From NCBI GenBank assembly GCA_020634935.1, contig JACKAT010000002.1, positions 62,001-126,000 of the forward strand: a stretch of 64,000 bases of DNA. Direction: 5' to 3'. Below the pieces are notes generated by a model that saw only the letters and a list, made by a program, of their open reading frames with translations, did no database searches and was not told where the DNA came from. Positions 47,515-55,387 of the stretch are shown piece after piece. This DNA is from Anaerolineales bacterium. GTDB taxonomy: Bacteria > Chloroflexota > Anaerolineae > 4572-78 > J111. How positions within the stretch are numbered: the stretch's first letter is position 1; the number at the start of each line of letters is the position of its first letter. Both the position numbers and the translations under genes were made by a program.

Positions 47515-49040
47515 GATGGCGTCTCCGGCAATGATTGATAGATCGGCATTAAAATGATGCTCAGAGCCACCACCCAGAAAAATATTCCGGCGGCAGCGAT
47601 CACCGGGCGGGCTTTGATCGCTTCAAGCCCCTGCTGGCCGGCGACCAGACAGATAAGCGGATTCTGCGGCAGCGAGGTGGCGCTCACCCACAAAAACGCC
47701 CCGAACATAGCCAGCAGGAGCGCCAGCCAGCCGCTCCAGTGGATCCACCAGGGCCGTAGCCCCGAGTCGAGCAGCAGCGCCAATACGCAGACCAGAATCG
47801 GTCCGGCGACCTGCCGTAGAAATTCTGACCAGCCGCGCACCAGCCCCTCCGGCAGATCAGGGCTGAGGATATTCAAACGCTCGCGACTGCGTTTCCACTC
47901 CACCAATTCCGGCGATAGATAGCGCACAGCTTGTTGGTAAGCCTTAACCGCGGGGTGAAACTGCTGCAGCTCCTCGTAAGCGCGGCCTAAGCGAGCCCAA
48001 GCCAGCCCCTCCTGCGGGGCCAGGTGCGTGGCTTTCGCCAGATACCGAGAGGCCTCCTTCGGTTGGCCGCGCTCCAGATATAAATCACCCAAAGCAAAGT
48101 GCGCTTCAGCCGTTTTGGGTGAGCGGTCGATGGCCTCGGCGTAGGTAGTGGCCGCTTTGGTAAAGTGCCGGCCCTGCCGCAACACATGCCCCAGCGATAA
48201 ATACAAACCCACCACCTCCGGCTCTCGCTTGATGGCGTCTCTTAGCACGGCTACCGCTTCATCTGATTGACCCAGTTCGGCCAAAACCTCACCCCGGCGT
48301 TGGTATAAGCCCGGTTGCTCCGGATCGAGGCGTTCCACCCAATGCAGCGCCTCGATGGCGTTCTTGCCGCGATGGTGCTGCCGGTAATCGTCGGCTAGCT
48401 GGATGAAATAGGTCGCCCCCGCCCGATAATCGCCCAGGCGGTGGTGGCATTCGGGGCAGCGGTCCCACTCCACATCTATTTTAGTCTTGCAGTCAGGACA
48501 TTCGACCACCAGCGGTAGCTGGCAGTGAGGGCAAATGGTATCTATTTTGGAAACGGGCTGCTGGCAAAAGGGACAACCGCCTGTGGACGGCTGCGGCTGC
48601 GGCCGACTTGTCTGGGCCGGAGGCCGCTGTGTTGGGGATGCGGGTATCGCAGCGGGTTTGATTCGTTTGTAACGGCTGAGTTGGTGCTCCTCCTGAGAGA
48701 AACGCAATGAAGTTTCAGGCGGTAGGGTGTCGTCATCTGCGATCTGGGCTTGCCGGTGGAGATGCTCGAGTCCGGTCAGCGCGACCTTATTGGCGGGGTC
48801 AAGGGTCAGAACCGTTTCCAAACAAAAATATCGTTCGCTGTTATCCTCAGCCACCGTACTCAGCCACAACCAGGCTTGAAGGTTAGTAGGGTCCAATTCG
48901 GTGACATATCGTAGGATGTTGCGGGCGCGTTGTTGGAGATCGCCTTTCGATGCGCCGGGTGGTAGTGGCTGTTTCCCGTGCGCCATCTTAGCGACGGCTA
49001 TGCCCTGTTGTAGCAGCTTTTGAATATCAGAATGTTCCAT
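47511..49040 (-). CDS. TPR protein with double zinc ribbon and C-terminal membrane helices
   Basis: 509 residues. The N-terminal segment (LLQQGIAVAKMAHGKQPLPP, LDPTNLQAWLWLSTV) is TPR-like and of a type frequent in Chloroflexota. A Pro/Gln linker is followed by a double zinc ribbon (CPFCQQPV ... CPHCQLPL, CPDCKTKI ... CPECHHRL, about 155-210). TPRs run from about 225 to 375 (DEAVAVLRDAIKREPEVVGL, AEAHFALGDLYLERGQPKEA), and three or four transmembrane helices end the chain (about 410-500). It probably scaffolds a membrane complex with the coupled rhomboid protease; substrate unknown. Confidence 0.86.
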   Translation of the reverse strand: MEHSDIQKLLQQGIAVAKMAHGKQPLPPGASKGDLQQRARNILRYVTELDPTNLQAWLWLSTVAEDNSERYFCLETVLTLDPANKVALTGLEHLHRQAQIADDDTLPPETSLRFSQEEHQLSRYKRIKPAAIPASPTQRPPAQTSRPQPQPSTGGCPFCQQPVSKIDTICPHCQLPLVVECPDCKTKIDVEWDRCPECHHRLGDYRAGATYFIQLADDYRQHHRGKNAIEALHWVERLDPEQPGLYQRRGEVLAELGQSDEAVAVLRDAIKREPEVVGLYLSLGHVLRQGRHFTKAATTYAEAIDRSPKTAEAHFALGDLYLERGQPKEASRYLAKATHLAPQEGLAWARLGRAYEELQQFHPAVKAYQQAVRYLSPELVEWKRSRERLNILSPDLPEGLVRGWSEFLRQVAGPILVCVLALLLDSGLRPWWIHWSGWLALLLAMFGAFLWVSATSLPQNPLICLVAGQQGLEAIKARPVIAAAGIFFWVVALSIILMPIYQSLPETPS

Positions 49041-49190
49041 GACGGCCTCAAGTTGGGGTTAAATCTTGGTGCCTTACCCTTTCATTCTACCATTTCGGAC
49101 CCGAGACGACAACGAAGCCCTATAATTCCATAAAGCCAATCTTACCTGAGAGAACCGTTTTGTCATTCGCGCCCGGCGTTTTATAATGTG

Positions 49191-49302
49191 CAGGACTTAC
49201 ACAAATGCCCGATCTTGTAGCGCAAATTGCCAATTTGCGCCACGCGTCTGCCCAAAGTAGGGAACAATTTAGCCAATTGTTCTACACTCTGCGTAAGTCC
49301 TG
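49191..49302. repeat. P1-like ends with a different interior
   Basis: CAGGACTTACACA (49191-49203) and TGCGTAAGTCCTG (49290-49302) match the outer ends of family P1. The interior instead has the hairpins GCGCAAATTGCCAATTTGCGC and GAACAATTTAGCCAATTGTTC (21 bases each, listed here only as GCGCAAATT/AATTTGCGC and GAACAATT/AATTGTTC). Confidence 0.75.
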
Positions 49303-49361
49303 ATGCGTTTACTTTATGGGAAACAGCGGAAGGAAAAGAATGACCGCCGACCAAATTCATC

Positions 49362-49499
49362 GATAGCACAACATTAAATCGTGGAAATGCAAAAAATCGA
49401 CAGAATTAACAAGATTTACTTCATTATGATAAATAAAATCGTGATAATCCTGTAAATTCTGTCTAATTTTTCTTAACCACGGTTTAGTGCAGAGATACC
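49362..49499. mobile_element. MITE-like palindromic element P2, with flanking direct repeats
   Basis: Ends ATTAAATCGTGG and CCACGGTTTAGTGCAGAG; interior GACAGAATTAACAAG ... AAATCGTGATAATCC ... AATTCTGTCTAATTTTTC. The 8-bp AATTCATC lies on both sides (49354-49361 and 49500-49507), a likely target duplication. Confidence 0.8.
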
Positions 49500-49538
49500 A
49501 ATTCATCATTCAGCCTTCATTATTCATCATTCTATGCT

Positions 49539-51026
49539 ATGCCAAAAAACTCTACCTTTGTCGATTTGATCACGATTGCCCTGGAGCCGGAGTCGTCCGT
49601 ACCGCTTTACCAGCAGTTGTACGAGGCGCTGCGCGAAGCCATTTTGACCGGCCGGCTCGAGGCGGGGCTGCGGCTGCCTCCCACCCGCGCCCTGGCCGAG
49701 GAGTTGGGCGTATCGCGTAACACCGTCGTCAACGCCTTCGAGCAGCTCATCGCTGAAGGGTACATCGACAGCCGGGTGGGGGCGGGCAGTTTCGTGGCGT
49801 CTGATCTGCCTGAGGAGGTGCTGGAACTGCGCAGCAAAACCCTCGACGCCACGCCGTCTCAGCGTTGGGATCGCCGCGGCATCCTATCGCGGCGCGGCCA
49901 GATTATTGCCTCGGCCCCGATGCGGTTGGGACCGAGTACGCCGGCCGCCTTCCAGCCCGGCCTGCCCGCGCTCGATGAGTTCCCCTTCAAAATTTGGGAA
50001 CAGTTGATGGACCATCACTGGCGTTACCTGCCGCCGGATTCCTTTGGCTACGGGGCCGCGGCCGGCTACCAACCCCTGCGCCAGACCATCGCCGCCTATT
50101 TAGGCGCGGCGCGCGGCGTTCGCTGCGAGGCGGAGCAGATCATCATGGTCGCCGGCACGCAGCAGGCCATCAATCTGGCCGCGTATGTCCTGCTCGATCC
50201 CGGCGACAAGGTCTGGATGGAAGATCCCGGCTATCCCGATGGGCGCGTGGCGCTTTTGGGCGCGGGCGTTACGCCCGTCCCGATCCCGGTCGATGCCGAG
50301 GGCATCAGCATCGACCTTGGCCAGCAGCTTTGCCCCGACGCCCGGCTGGTTTACATTACGCCCTCCTACCAATATCCGCTCGGCATCCGTATGAGTTTGA
50401 GCCGCCGGTTGCGGCTGCTGGAGTGGGCCAATCAGGCCAACGCCTGGATTTTAGAGGACGACTACGACAGCGAATACCGTTACGCCGGCCGGCCGCTGGC
50501 CGCGCTGCAAGGGCTGGACCACGCCGGCCGGGTGATTTACATCGGCACATTCAGTAAGGTGCTGTTCCCGGCGCTGCGGATGGGTTACATTGTGGCTCCG
50601 CACGATCTGGTCGATGCCTTCACCGCTGCGCTGGCCTTGGTCAACCGCTGCCTGCCGATCCTGCCTCAGGCCGTGCTAACCGACTTTTTCGCCGAAGGCC
50701 ATTTCGCCCGCCACGTGCGCCGGATGCGGACCCTCTACGCCGAGCGCCAGGCGCTTTTGGTAGAGATGGTTCAGCAGGAATTAGCCGGCCGGCTGGACAT
50801 CGGCCCGGCCGAAGCGGGGCTGCACCTGCTGGCCCGCTTAATCGATTACGATGATCGACTGGCCTCCACCCGCCTGGCCGAGAACGGCATCCACGCCCCG
50901 TCCCTGGCCTCCTACGCCGTCCGGCCCCAACCATTCCCCGGCCTGGTTCTCGGCTACGCCCCCCTCACCGAACCGCAAATCCGCCAGGGCGTCGAAACTA
51001 TGGCGCGAATTCTAATTGATAATTAG
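49539..51026 (+). CDS. MocR-type (GntR/aminotransferase) transcriptional regulator
   Basis: 495 residues. The N-terminal GntR winged helix (about 18-86) reads SSVPLYQQLYEALREAILTG, LPPTRALAEELGVSRNTVVN and EGYIDSRVGAGSFVA. The C-terminal class I aminotransferase-like domain (about 130-495) has GTQQAINLAAYVLLDPGDKV, WILEDDYDSEYRYAGRPLAA and the pyridoxal-phosphate Lys in YIGTFSKVLFPALRMGY. MocR proteins sense PLP with an amino acid or amine and often control PLP, GABA or taurine genes. Neighbouring genes include a PLP enzyme (tryptophanase) in convergent orientation, but no direct regulatory link is shown. Confidence 0.95.
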   Translation: MPKNSTFVDLITIALEPESSVPLYQQLYEALREAILTGRLEAGLRLPPTRALAEELGVSRNTVVNAFEQLIAEGYIDSRVGAGSFVASDLPEEVLELRSKTLDATPSQRWDRRGILSRRGQIIASAPMRLGPSTPAAFQPGLPALDEFPFKIWEQLMDHHWRYLPPDSFGYGAAAGYQPLRQTIAAYLGAARGVRCEAEQIIMVAGTQQAINLAAYVLLDPGDKVWMEDPGYPDGRVALLGAGVTPVPIPVDAEGISIDLGQQLCPDARLVYITPSYQYPLGIRMSLSRRLRLLEWANQANAWILEDDYDSEYRYAGRPLAALQGLDHAGRVIYIGTFSKVLFPALRMGYIVAPHDLVDAFTAALALVNRCLPILPQAVLTDFFAEGHFARHVRRMRTLYAERQALLVEMVQQELAGRLDIGPAEAGLHLLARLIDYDDRLASTRLAENGIHAPSLASYAVRPQPFPGLVLGYAPLTEPQIRQGVETMARILIDN

Positions 51027-51037
51027 GAAATTGCTGC

Positions 51038-51163
51038 GGAGCGACAAAGCTGGCTTTGTCATAGACAAAGTAAACTTTGTCGCTCCAAACTTTCACCCTT
51101 CCAACTCCCCACTCCCCAACTCCACCAACTCCATAAACTCTACAAACTCCACCAACTCCCTAC
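51038..51163. repeat. P4 double-hairpin repeat plus 9-bp periodic tract
   Basis: 51038-51086: GGAGCGACAAAGC ... GCTTTGTC, then GACAAAGTAAACTTTGTCGC and CTCC. 51099-51163: pyrimidine tract of 9-bp units of the type AACTCCACC or AACTCTACA, like the tract at 1677-1746, reaching the tryptophanase stop codon. Confidence 0.78.
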
Positions 51164-52551
51164 CCCACAATCAACCCATCCTCCCCCGGCTCGAAGCGAG
51201 CGGTGAAGTGACGCAGCACCGGCGGCGATTCGACCATGCGCACGCCGCGAATCCGGTCGCGCCGGTTGTTGACGTGGATGAGGACCTCGGCCACGTAATC
51301 GACGTGGCTTTGGGTGTAGACTCGCCGGGGAAAGGCCAGGCGCACCAGCTCGTTGGTCGCCGGTATCTCCGAGCCGTCGGGTTGGAGGCCGAACATGACC
51401 GAACCGATCTCGACCGAGCGGATGCCGCCTTCCAGGTACAGCGCCAGCGACAGCGCCCAGGCCGGGAACTCGCCGGGCGGGATGTGGGCCAGCATCGATT
51501 TGGCGTCGAGATAGATGGCGTGCCCGCCGGGCGGCTGGACCATCGGAATCCCTTCGCGGGTCAGAATTTCGCCCAGATAGGCCACCGAGCGGATGCGATA
51601 GCGCAGGTAATCCTCATCGAGCGCTTCGTGCAAGCCCACGGCGATGGCTTCCAAATCGTACCCGGCCAGGCCGCCATAGGTGGGGAAGCCTTCGGTTAGG
51701 ATCAGCATATTTTTACAGCGCTGGGCCAGGTCGTCATCATTTAAGGCCAGAAACCCGCCGATGTTAGCCATCCCGTCTTTCTTGGCGCTCATAGTACAGC
51801 CGTCAACGTAACTGAACATCTCCTGGGCAATAGCCATCGGCGTGGCGTCGGCATAGCCTTCTTCCCGCATTTTGATGAACCAGGCGTTTTCGGCAAAGCG
51901 ACAGGCATCCAAAAAGAGGGGGACGCCGTGGCTGCGGCAAATTTCGCTGGCGGCCCGGATGTTGGCCATACTGACCGGCTGGCCGCCGCCGGAGTTGTTG
52001 GTGACGGTGATCATCACCAGCGGTATGTGTTCTCTCTGCTCGGTCAGGATTTGCGCCAACACTTTTAGATCGATATTACCTTTGAAGGGATGCAGTTCCT
52101 GCGGCCGTCGGGCCTCGGCAATGGGGATATCGAGCGCCTGGGCGTGGCGGTACTCGACGTTGGCCCGGGTGGTATCGAAATGGGTGTTGTTGGGGACGAT
52201 ATCGTCCGGCTTGAGCAGGGAGCCGAACAGGATGCGCTCGGCGGCGCGGCCTTGGTGGGTGGGGATGACGTGCTTGAGATGCGTAATCTCCTGGACGGCC
52301 GCTTCAAAGCGGTAAAAAGAGCGCGCCCCGGCGTACGACTCATCGCCCTGCATCACCCCCGCCCACTGAGCCGATGACATCGCCCCGGTCCCGGAGTCGG
52401 TCAGCAGATCGATCAGGACGTCCTCGGCTTTTAAAAGGAAGAGATTATACCCGGCCGCTTGCAAGGCTGCTTCTCGCTCGGCCCGCGTGGTGTGCCGGAT
52501 GGGTTCAACCGCTTTAATTCGAAACGGTTCGATAATAGTTTTGAACGGCAT
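51160..52551 (-). CDS. tnaA: Tryptophanase (L-tryptophan indole-lyase)
   Basis: 463 residues, PLP-dependent beta-eliminating lyase that cleaves tryptophan to indole, pyruvate and ammonia. The family fits both tryptophanase and tyrosine phenol-lyase. Two residues separate them: HFDTT at 124-128 has Asp126, where tyrosine phenol-lyase has Thr, and VEIGS has Ile382, where tyrosine phenol-lyase has the substrate-binding Arg. Both support tryptophanase. The PLP Lys is in MSAKKDGMANIGG (about 254-266), and TNNSGGGQPVS and DACRFAENA are conserved. No TnaC-like leader peptide or TnaB permease is seen. The start at 52551 gives the normal N-terminus. Confidence 0.92.
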   Translation of the reverse strand: MPFKTIIEPFRIKAVEPIRHTTRAEREAALQAAGYNLFLLKAEDVLIDLLTDSGTGAMSSAQWAGVMQGDESYAGARSFYRFEAAVQEITHLKHVIPTHQGRAAERILFGSLLKPDDIVPNNTHFDTTRANVEYRHAQALDIPIAEARRPQELHPFKGNIDLKVLAQILTEQREHIPLVMITVTNNSGGGQPVSMANIRAASEICRSHGVPLFLDACRFAENAWFIKMREEGYADATPMAIAQEMFSYVDGCTMSAKKDGMANIGGFLALNDDDLAQRCKNMLILTEGFPTYGGLAGYDLEAIAVGLHEALDEDYLRYRIRSVAYLGEILTREGIPMVQPPGGHAIYLDAKSMLAHIPPGEFPAWALSLALYLEGGIRSVEIGSVMFGLQPDGSEIPATNELVRLAFPRRVYTQSHVDYVAEVLIHVNNRRDRIRGVRMVESPPVLRHFTARFEPGEDGLIVG

Positions 52552-52594
52552 AAATCACCTCGTTGTGAATGAAAATTGGTTACAGTTAGCAAGT

Positions 52595-52635
52595 TAGCAG
52601 TTAGCTATCAGCTATCGGCTATCGGCTAACTGCTA
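52595..52635. repeat. Inverted repeat upstream of tnaA
   Basis: TAGCAGTTAGC (52595-52605) and GCTAACTGCTA (52625-52635), with AGCTATCGGCT repeats between them and TTTTTT just after. On the plus strand it resembles a terminator. Confidence 0.6.
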
Positions 52636-52761
52636 TCGGCTTTTTTCGGCTTATTGGTAGCACCATCAACATGATTTGTCAATTTGCCCTATGACGATGA
52701 AAGGTAGGTTCCGAAAAACAAGAAACACCGAATTACGGCCAAAAGACGATCCCCGCCGGCC

Positions 52762-53165
52762 GGATGTCCTTTCCTGCAACAAAAAAGTGACTCCCGGCGG
52801 GCCGGATGTCTTTTCTTGAGACAAAAAAGTGATTCCCGGCGGGCCGGATGTCCTAAATTACGTCAAGAAATCGATTCCCGCCGGCCGGAAGTCATTTCCT
52901 GAGACAAAAAAGTGATTCCCGGCGGCCGGATGTCCTAAATTACGTCAAGAAATCGATTCCGGCGGGCCGGAAGTCATTTCCTGAGACAAAAAAGTGATTC
53001 CCGGCGGCCGGATGTCCTTTCTTGAGACAAAATAATGATTCCCCGCGGGCGGGATGTCATTTCCTGAGACAAAATAATGATTCCCCGCTGGCGGGAAGTC
53101 ATTTCTTGAGACAAAAATACTGTTCCTGGCTGGCCGGAGTACTGAATTGCCAGCAAAAAGGGGAT
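52762..53165. repeat. Tandem array of ten 41-42 bp units
   Basis: GGATGTC or GGAAGTC starts at 52762, 52804, 52846, 52887, 52928, 52969, 53010, 53052 and 53094, with a diverged unit from 53136. Each unit has two halves of about 21 bp, GTCATTTCCTGAGACAAAA and AAGTGATTCCCGGCGGGCC, which share AAGTSATTYCC. No spacers, no open frame of note. Confidence 0.88.
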
Positions 53166-53263
53166 CGGTGAAAACCGGACGCCTATTTTACGGCAAAAAA
53201 CCCGTTACCACGCCCGACAGGTCTGTCCCGTTGCCCCATTACCTTCCCTTGAAACAAAGACCT

Positions 53264-53317
53264 GGAGCATCAAAGCTCTGCTTTGATCCCCTTTGCTAAA
53301 GCAAGCTTTGTCGCTTC
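53264..53317. repeat. P4 double-hairpin repeat (diverged)
   Basis: GGAGCATCAAAGC-TCTGC-TTTGAT and the GCTAAAGCAAGCTTTGTCGC hairpin closing with TTC. The rest of 53166-53695 has no supported gene; AATTATCAATTATC direct repeats lie near 53411. Confidence 0.7.
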
Positions 53318-53695
53318 ACAGGAACTGTCTGACGCAATAAAAACCCTTCGCGATCTTTACGTCTTGGCGGTTTACTGCCCGACTCGCTGTACCAAGAACC
53401 TCACCTCATTATCAATTATCAATTATCAATTGTAAAACTGTGGATTATGGAGCTGAATTGTTATATAATTGGGGTAGAAGCGAGGTTTAGTGCAAGAGCA
53501 AGATAGTCTGAGGTGGGTGGCGGTCTCAGCGATTTGAATTTGCAAAAAAGATGTTCGGTGATCAATGAGGCTGATTTAATCTCATCACTTGAAAAGTTAT
53601 TCGGCTTGAAGATTGCTCGGAACTCGATTACTTTGGTGACGAGGCCATTACTGATGAGCTGAGTATTGAGAACCTATCAAAAGAATTTGATTTCA

Positions 53696-54505
53696 ATGTA
53701 CAATCAACATGGTCTAGGAATATTAAATCATCTAAGATTACAGAATATATCAAAGAAACAGCGCTGGATTTTAGGGTTTATATTTATAGTTGTTATCATT
53801 TTAAGTACTTCGGTGACAGATCCTCTGACGTCACTGCTCAAAGCCTCTCTGTTAAAATTCGACGCTGGAAATTTAACTTATTTCCCGAATGGTCAACAAA
53901 TAATTGATAATCAGGGTGAATTTGCCTTTGGTGAAATTACCTTTCTGTTAGATGGTGTATTCTTCCTTTTCTTTCTAGCCCCTTTAGTACTTATCTTTTT
54001 TAGAAATAAGTTGGGTTTGATAATCCTGCTATCTGTAGCTCCATTTGGTTGTGTAGCTTTCTTCATTGGCGGACTCCAAACTATCCTAACCTATCAAGAG
54101 ATTACCACAGAGTTAAAATATCGAATTCCTATAAATCAAATCGCGCAAATAGAAATCTCTCGACTTGACGATGAAACTGGAGTTTGTTCATCATTGATTC
54201 TAACAGACCAAAAAATAATTGCTGATGGCTTTGAAGAACTTACCCAAGCACAAAGTAAGCGATTAAGCCATGAAGGCTTCTCAGCAAAAAATGGGTATTC
54301 TATTGCGCTTTCGTTTATTGACGCGGATGAACACTATCCTTATCTTATAGTTCACAGAGAAAGTACCCAAAGAAGAATAGCCGAAGCTGTAGTACCGCAA
54401 TTTTCTTCGAGAGGAAAAACTCCTACAGAAGGCTATAGTTCGCCAGAGTTTTATCGGTGGTTGGCTGAATATGTTGATCCATATTTTCAGAACTGTGATC
54501 TTTAA
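53696..54505 (+). CDS. Membrane protein of unknown function (first gene of SLOG-SLATT cluster)
   Basis: About 269 residues from ATG 53696; an in-frame TTG at 53666 is less likely. Three predicted transmembrane helices: about 25-45 (WILGFIFIVVIILSTSV), about 85-105 (FLLDGVFFLFFLAPLVLIFF) and 110-130. The C-terminal 140 residues are soluble (ELKYRIPINQIAQIEISRLD, YPYLIVHRESTQRRIAEAVV). Codon use is clearly more A/T-rich than the window average, like the 19-22 kb genes. It is 15 bp upstream of the coiled-coil gene, so these probably form one transcript with the SLOG-SLATT gene. No family recognised. Confidence 0.65.
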   Translation: MYNQHGLGILNHLRLQNISKKQRWILGFIFIVVIILSTSVTDPLTSLLKASLLKFDAGNLTYFPNGQQIIDNQGEFAFGEITFLLDGVFFLFFLAPLVLIFFRNKLGLIILLSVAPFGCVAFFIGGLQTILTYQEITTELKYRIPINQIAQIEISRLDDETGVCSSLILTDQKIIADGFEELTQAQSKRLSHEGFSAKNGYSIALSFIDADEHYPYLIVHRESTQRRIAEAVVPQFSSRGKTPTEGYSSPEFYRWLAEYVDPYFQNCDL

Positions 54506-54520
54506 AAGAGGAAGGCATTA

Positions 54521-55117
54521 ATGGTTGATGACTCTCATCCAACAACTCAAAATGACGATTGGCTAACAGAACTCCAACTGATTCGAGAAGAAGCCAAAGC
54601 TGAACAGCGTGAGAAACAAGCCGCGCACGAAGCCAAGGTGGCGCAACTAAAAAGTACGGTGGATCTACTGAAACAGGTCAACGGCTTAGAATTCCTGCGG
54701 GACATTCAAAAAAACGTGCTGAATGGGCAGGGCTTACTTGAGCAGCTTGACGATACAGGGAAATATGACCGCGCTTTAGCTTTGAAGTGGGATGGTTCCA
54801 TCGCTGCGCCCACCCGGCCCAAAGAGGAAGGACAGGCCCAACACGGCATTTTGATTGGCGTGACCAAGGATCAGCTTTTTGTGAATGAAAATCTCGTTTC
54901 ACCGGCCACATCGCAATCACTTCAAAAAAGTTTGATACAGCTCTTGCGCAGTTTGGATAAACCTCAACAGGCTGAAGCGAAACCCCCACAAAAAGCGCCA
55001 CCATCTAAAGACACCTTTGCCCAGCTAAAATGGGCCATCATCCTGGGTCTGTTATTCATTATTTTCGTGTTGATGGCATTGGGCATAATTTTGCTGATGA
55101 ATACTGGTTTTATGTGA
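54521..55117 (+). CDS. Tail-anchored coiled-coil protein
   Basis: 198 residues. A strong heptad coil runs at about 14-55 (WLTELQLIREEAKAEQREKQ, AKVAQLKSTVDLLKQVNGLE), a small mixed domain at about 85-125 (RALALKWDGSIAAPTRPKEE, HGILIGVTKDQLFVNENLVS), a Pro/Lys linker, then one C-terminal hydrophobic helix (LKWAIILGLLFIIFVLMALG). It would sit on the cytoplasmic face as a tail-anchored protein. It lies between the membrane protein and the SLOG-SLATT gene, with a 270-bp gap to the latter that holds repeat P5. Function unknown. Confidence 0.7.
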   Translation: MVDDSHPTTQNDDWLTELQLIREEAKAEQREKQAAHEAKVAQLKSTVDLLKQVNGLEFLRDIQKNVLNGQGLLEQLDDTGKYDRALALKWDGSIAAPTRPKEEGQAQHGILIGVTKDQLFVNENLVSPATSQSLQKSLIQLLRSLDKPQQAEAKPPQKAPPSKDTFAQLKWAIILGLLFIIFVLMALGIILLMNTGFM

Positions 55118-55251
55118 TAACCAGGCCGTGCAATGGCTAATCCAGGTTGGAGTCCCTTAACCATTTATGTTATAATTTCCCTCATAAGCCACTTCCCTGT
55201 CCAGCCAACACCACACCCGGCCTAAATAAAAAATTTCAACTACTCAGCCAT

Positions 55252-55353
55252 CATGTCATTTCGAGCGACGAAGGAGCGAGAAATCTCCCTAGTCGCTGTT
55301 GGCAACCGACCATCCAGGAGATTTCTCGGCAAAAAACGCCTCGAAATGACATG
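55252..55353. repeat. P5 palindromic element
   Basis: CATGTCATTTCGAGCG (from 55252) and CTCGAAATGACATG (to 55353) are inverted ends; GAGAAATCTCC and GGAGATTTCTC form an inner pair. This is the widespread TCATTTCGAGCG-type repeat known from several bacterial phyla. Confidence 0.85.
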
Positions 55354-55387
55354 CCTGAATAGTTACAAAATTTCCAGGAGAGATTTT

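Noticed and set aside
52762..53165. Possible CRISPR array
   Set aside because: All parts of the 41-42 bp unit are repeated; no spacers.
53606..53700. Protein-like reading ELDYFGDEAITDELSIENLS before the membrane gene
   Set aside because: No start codon and it runs into the other frame of the real gene; perhaps a remnant, but too short to support.
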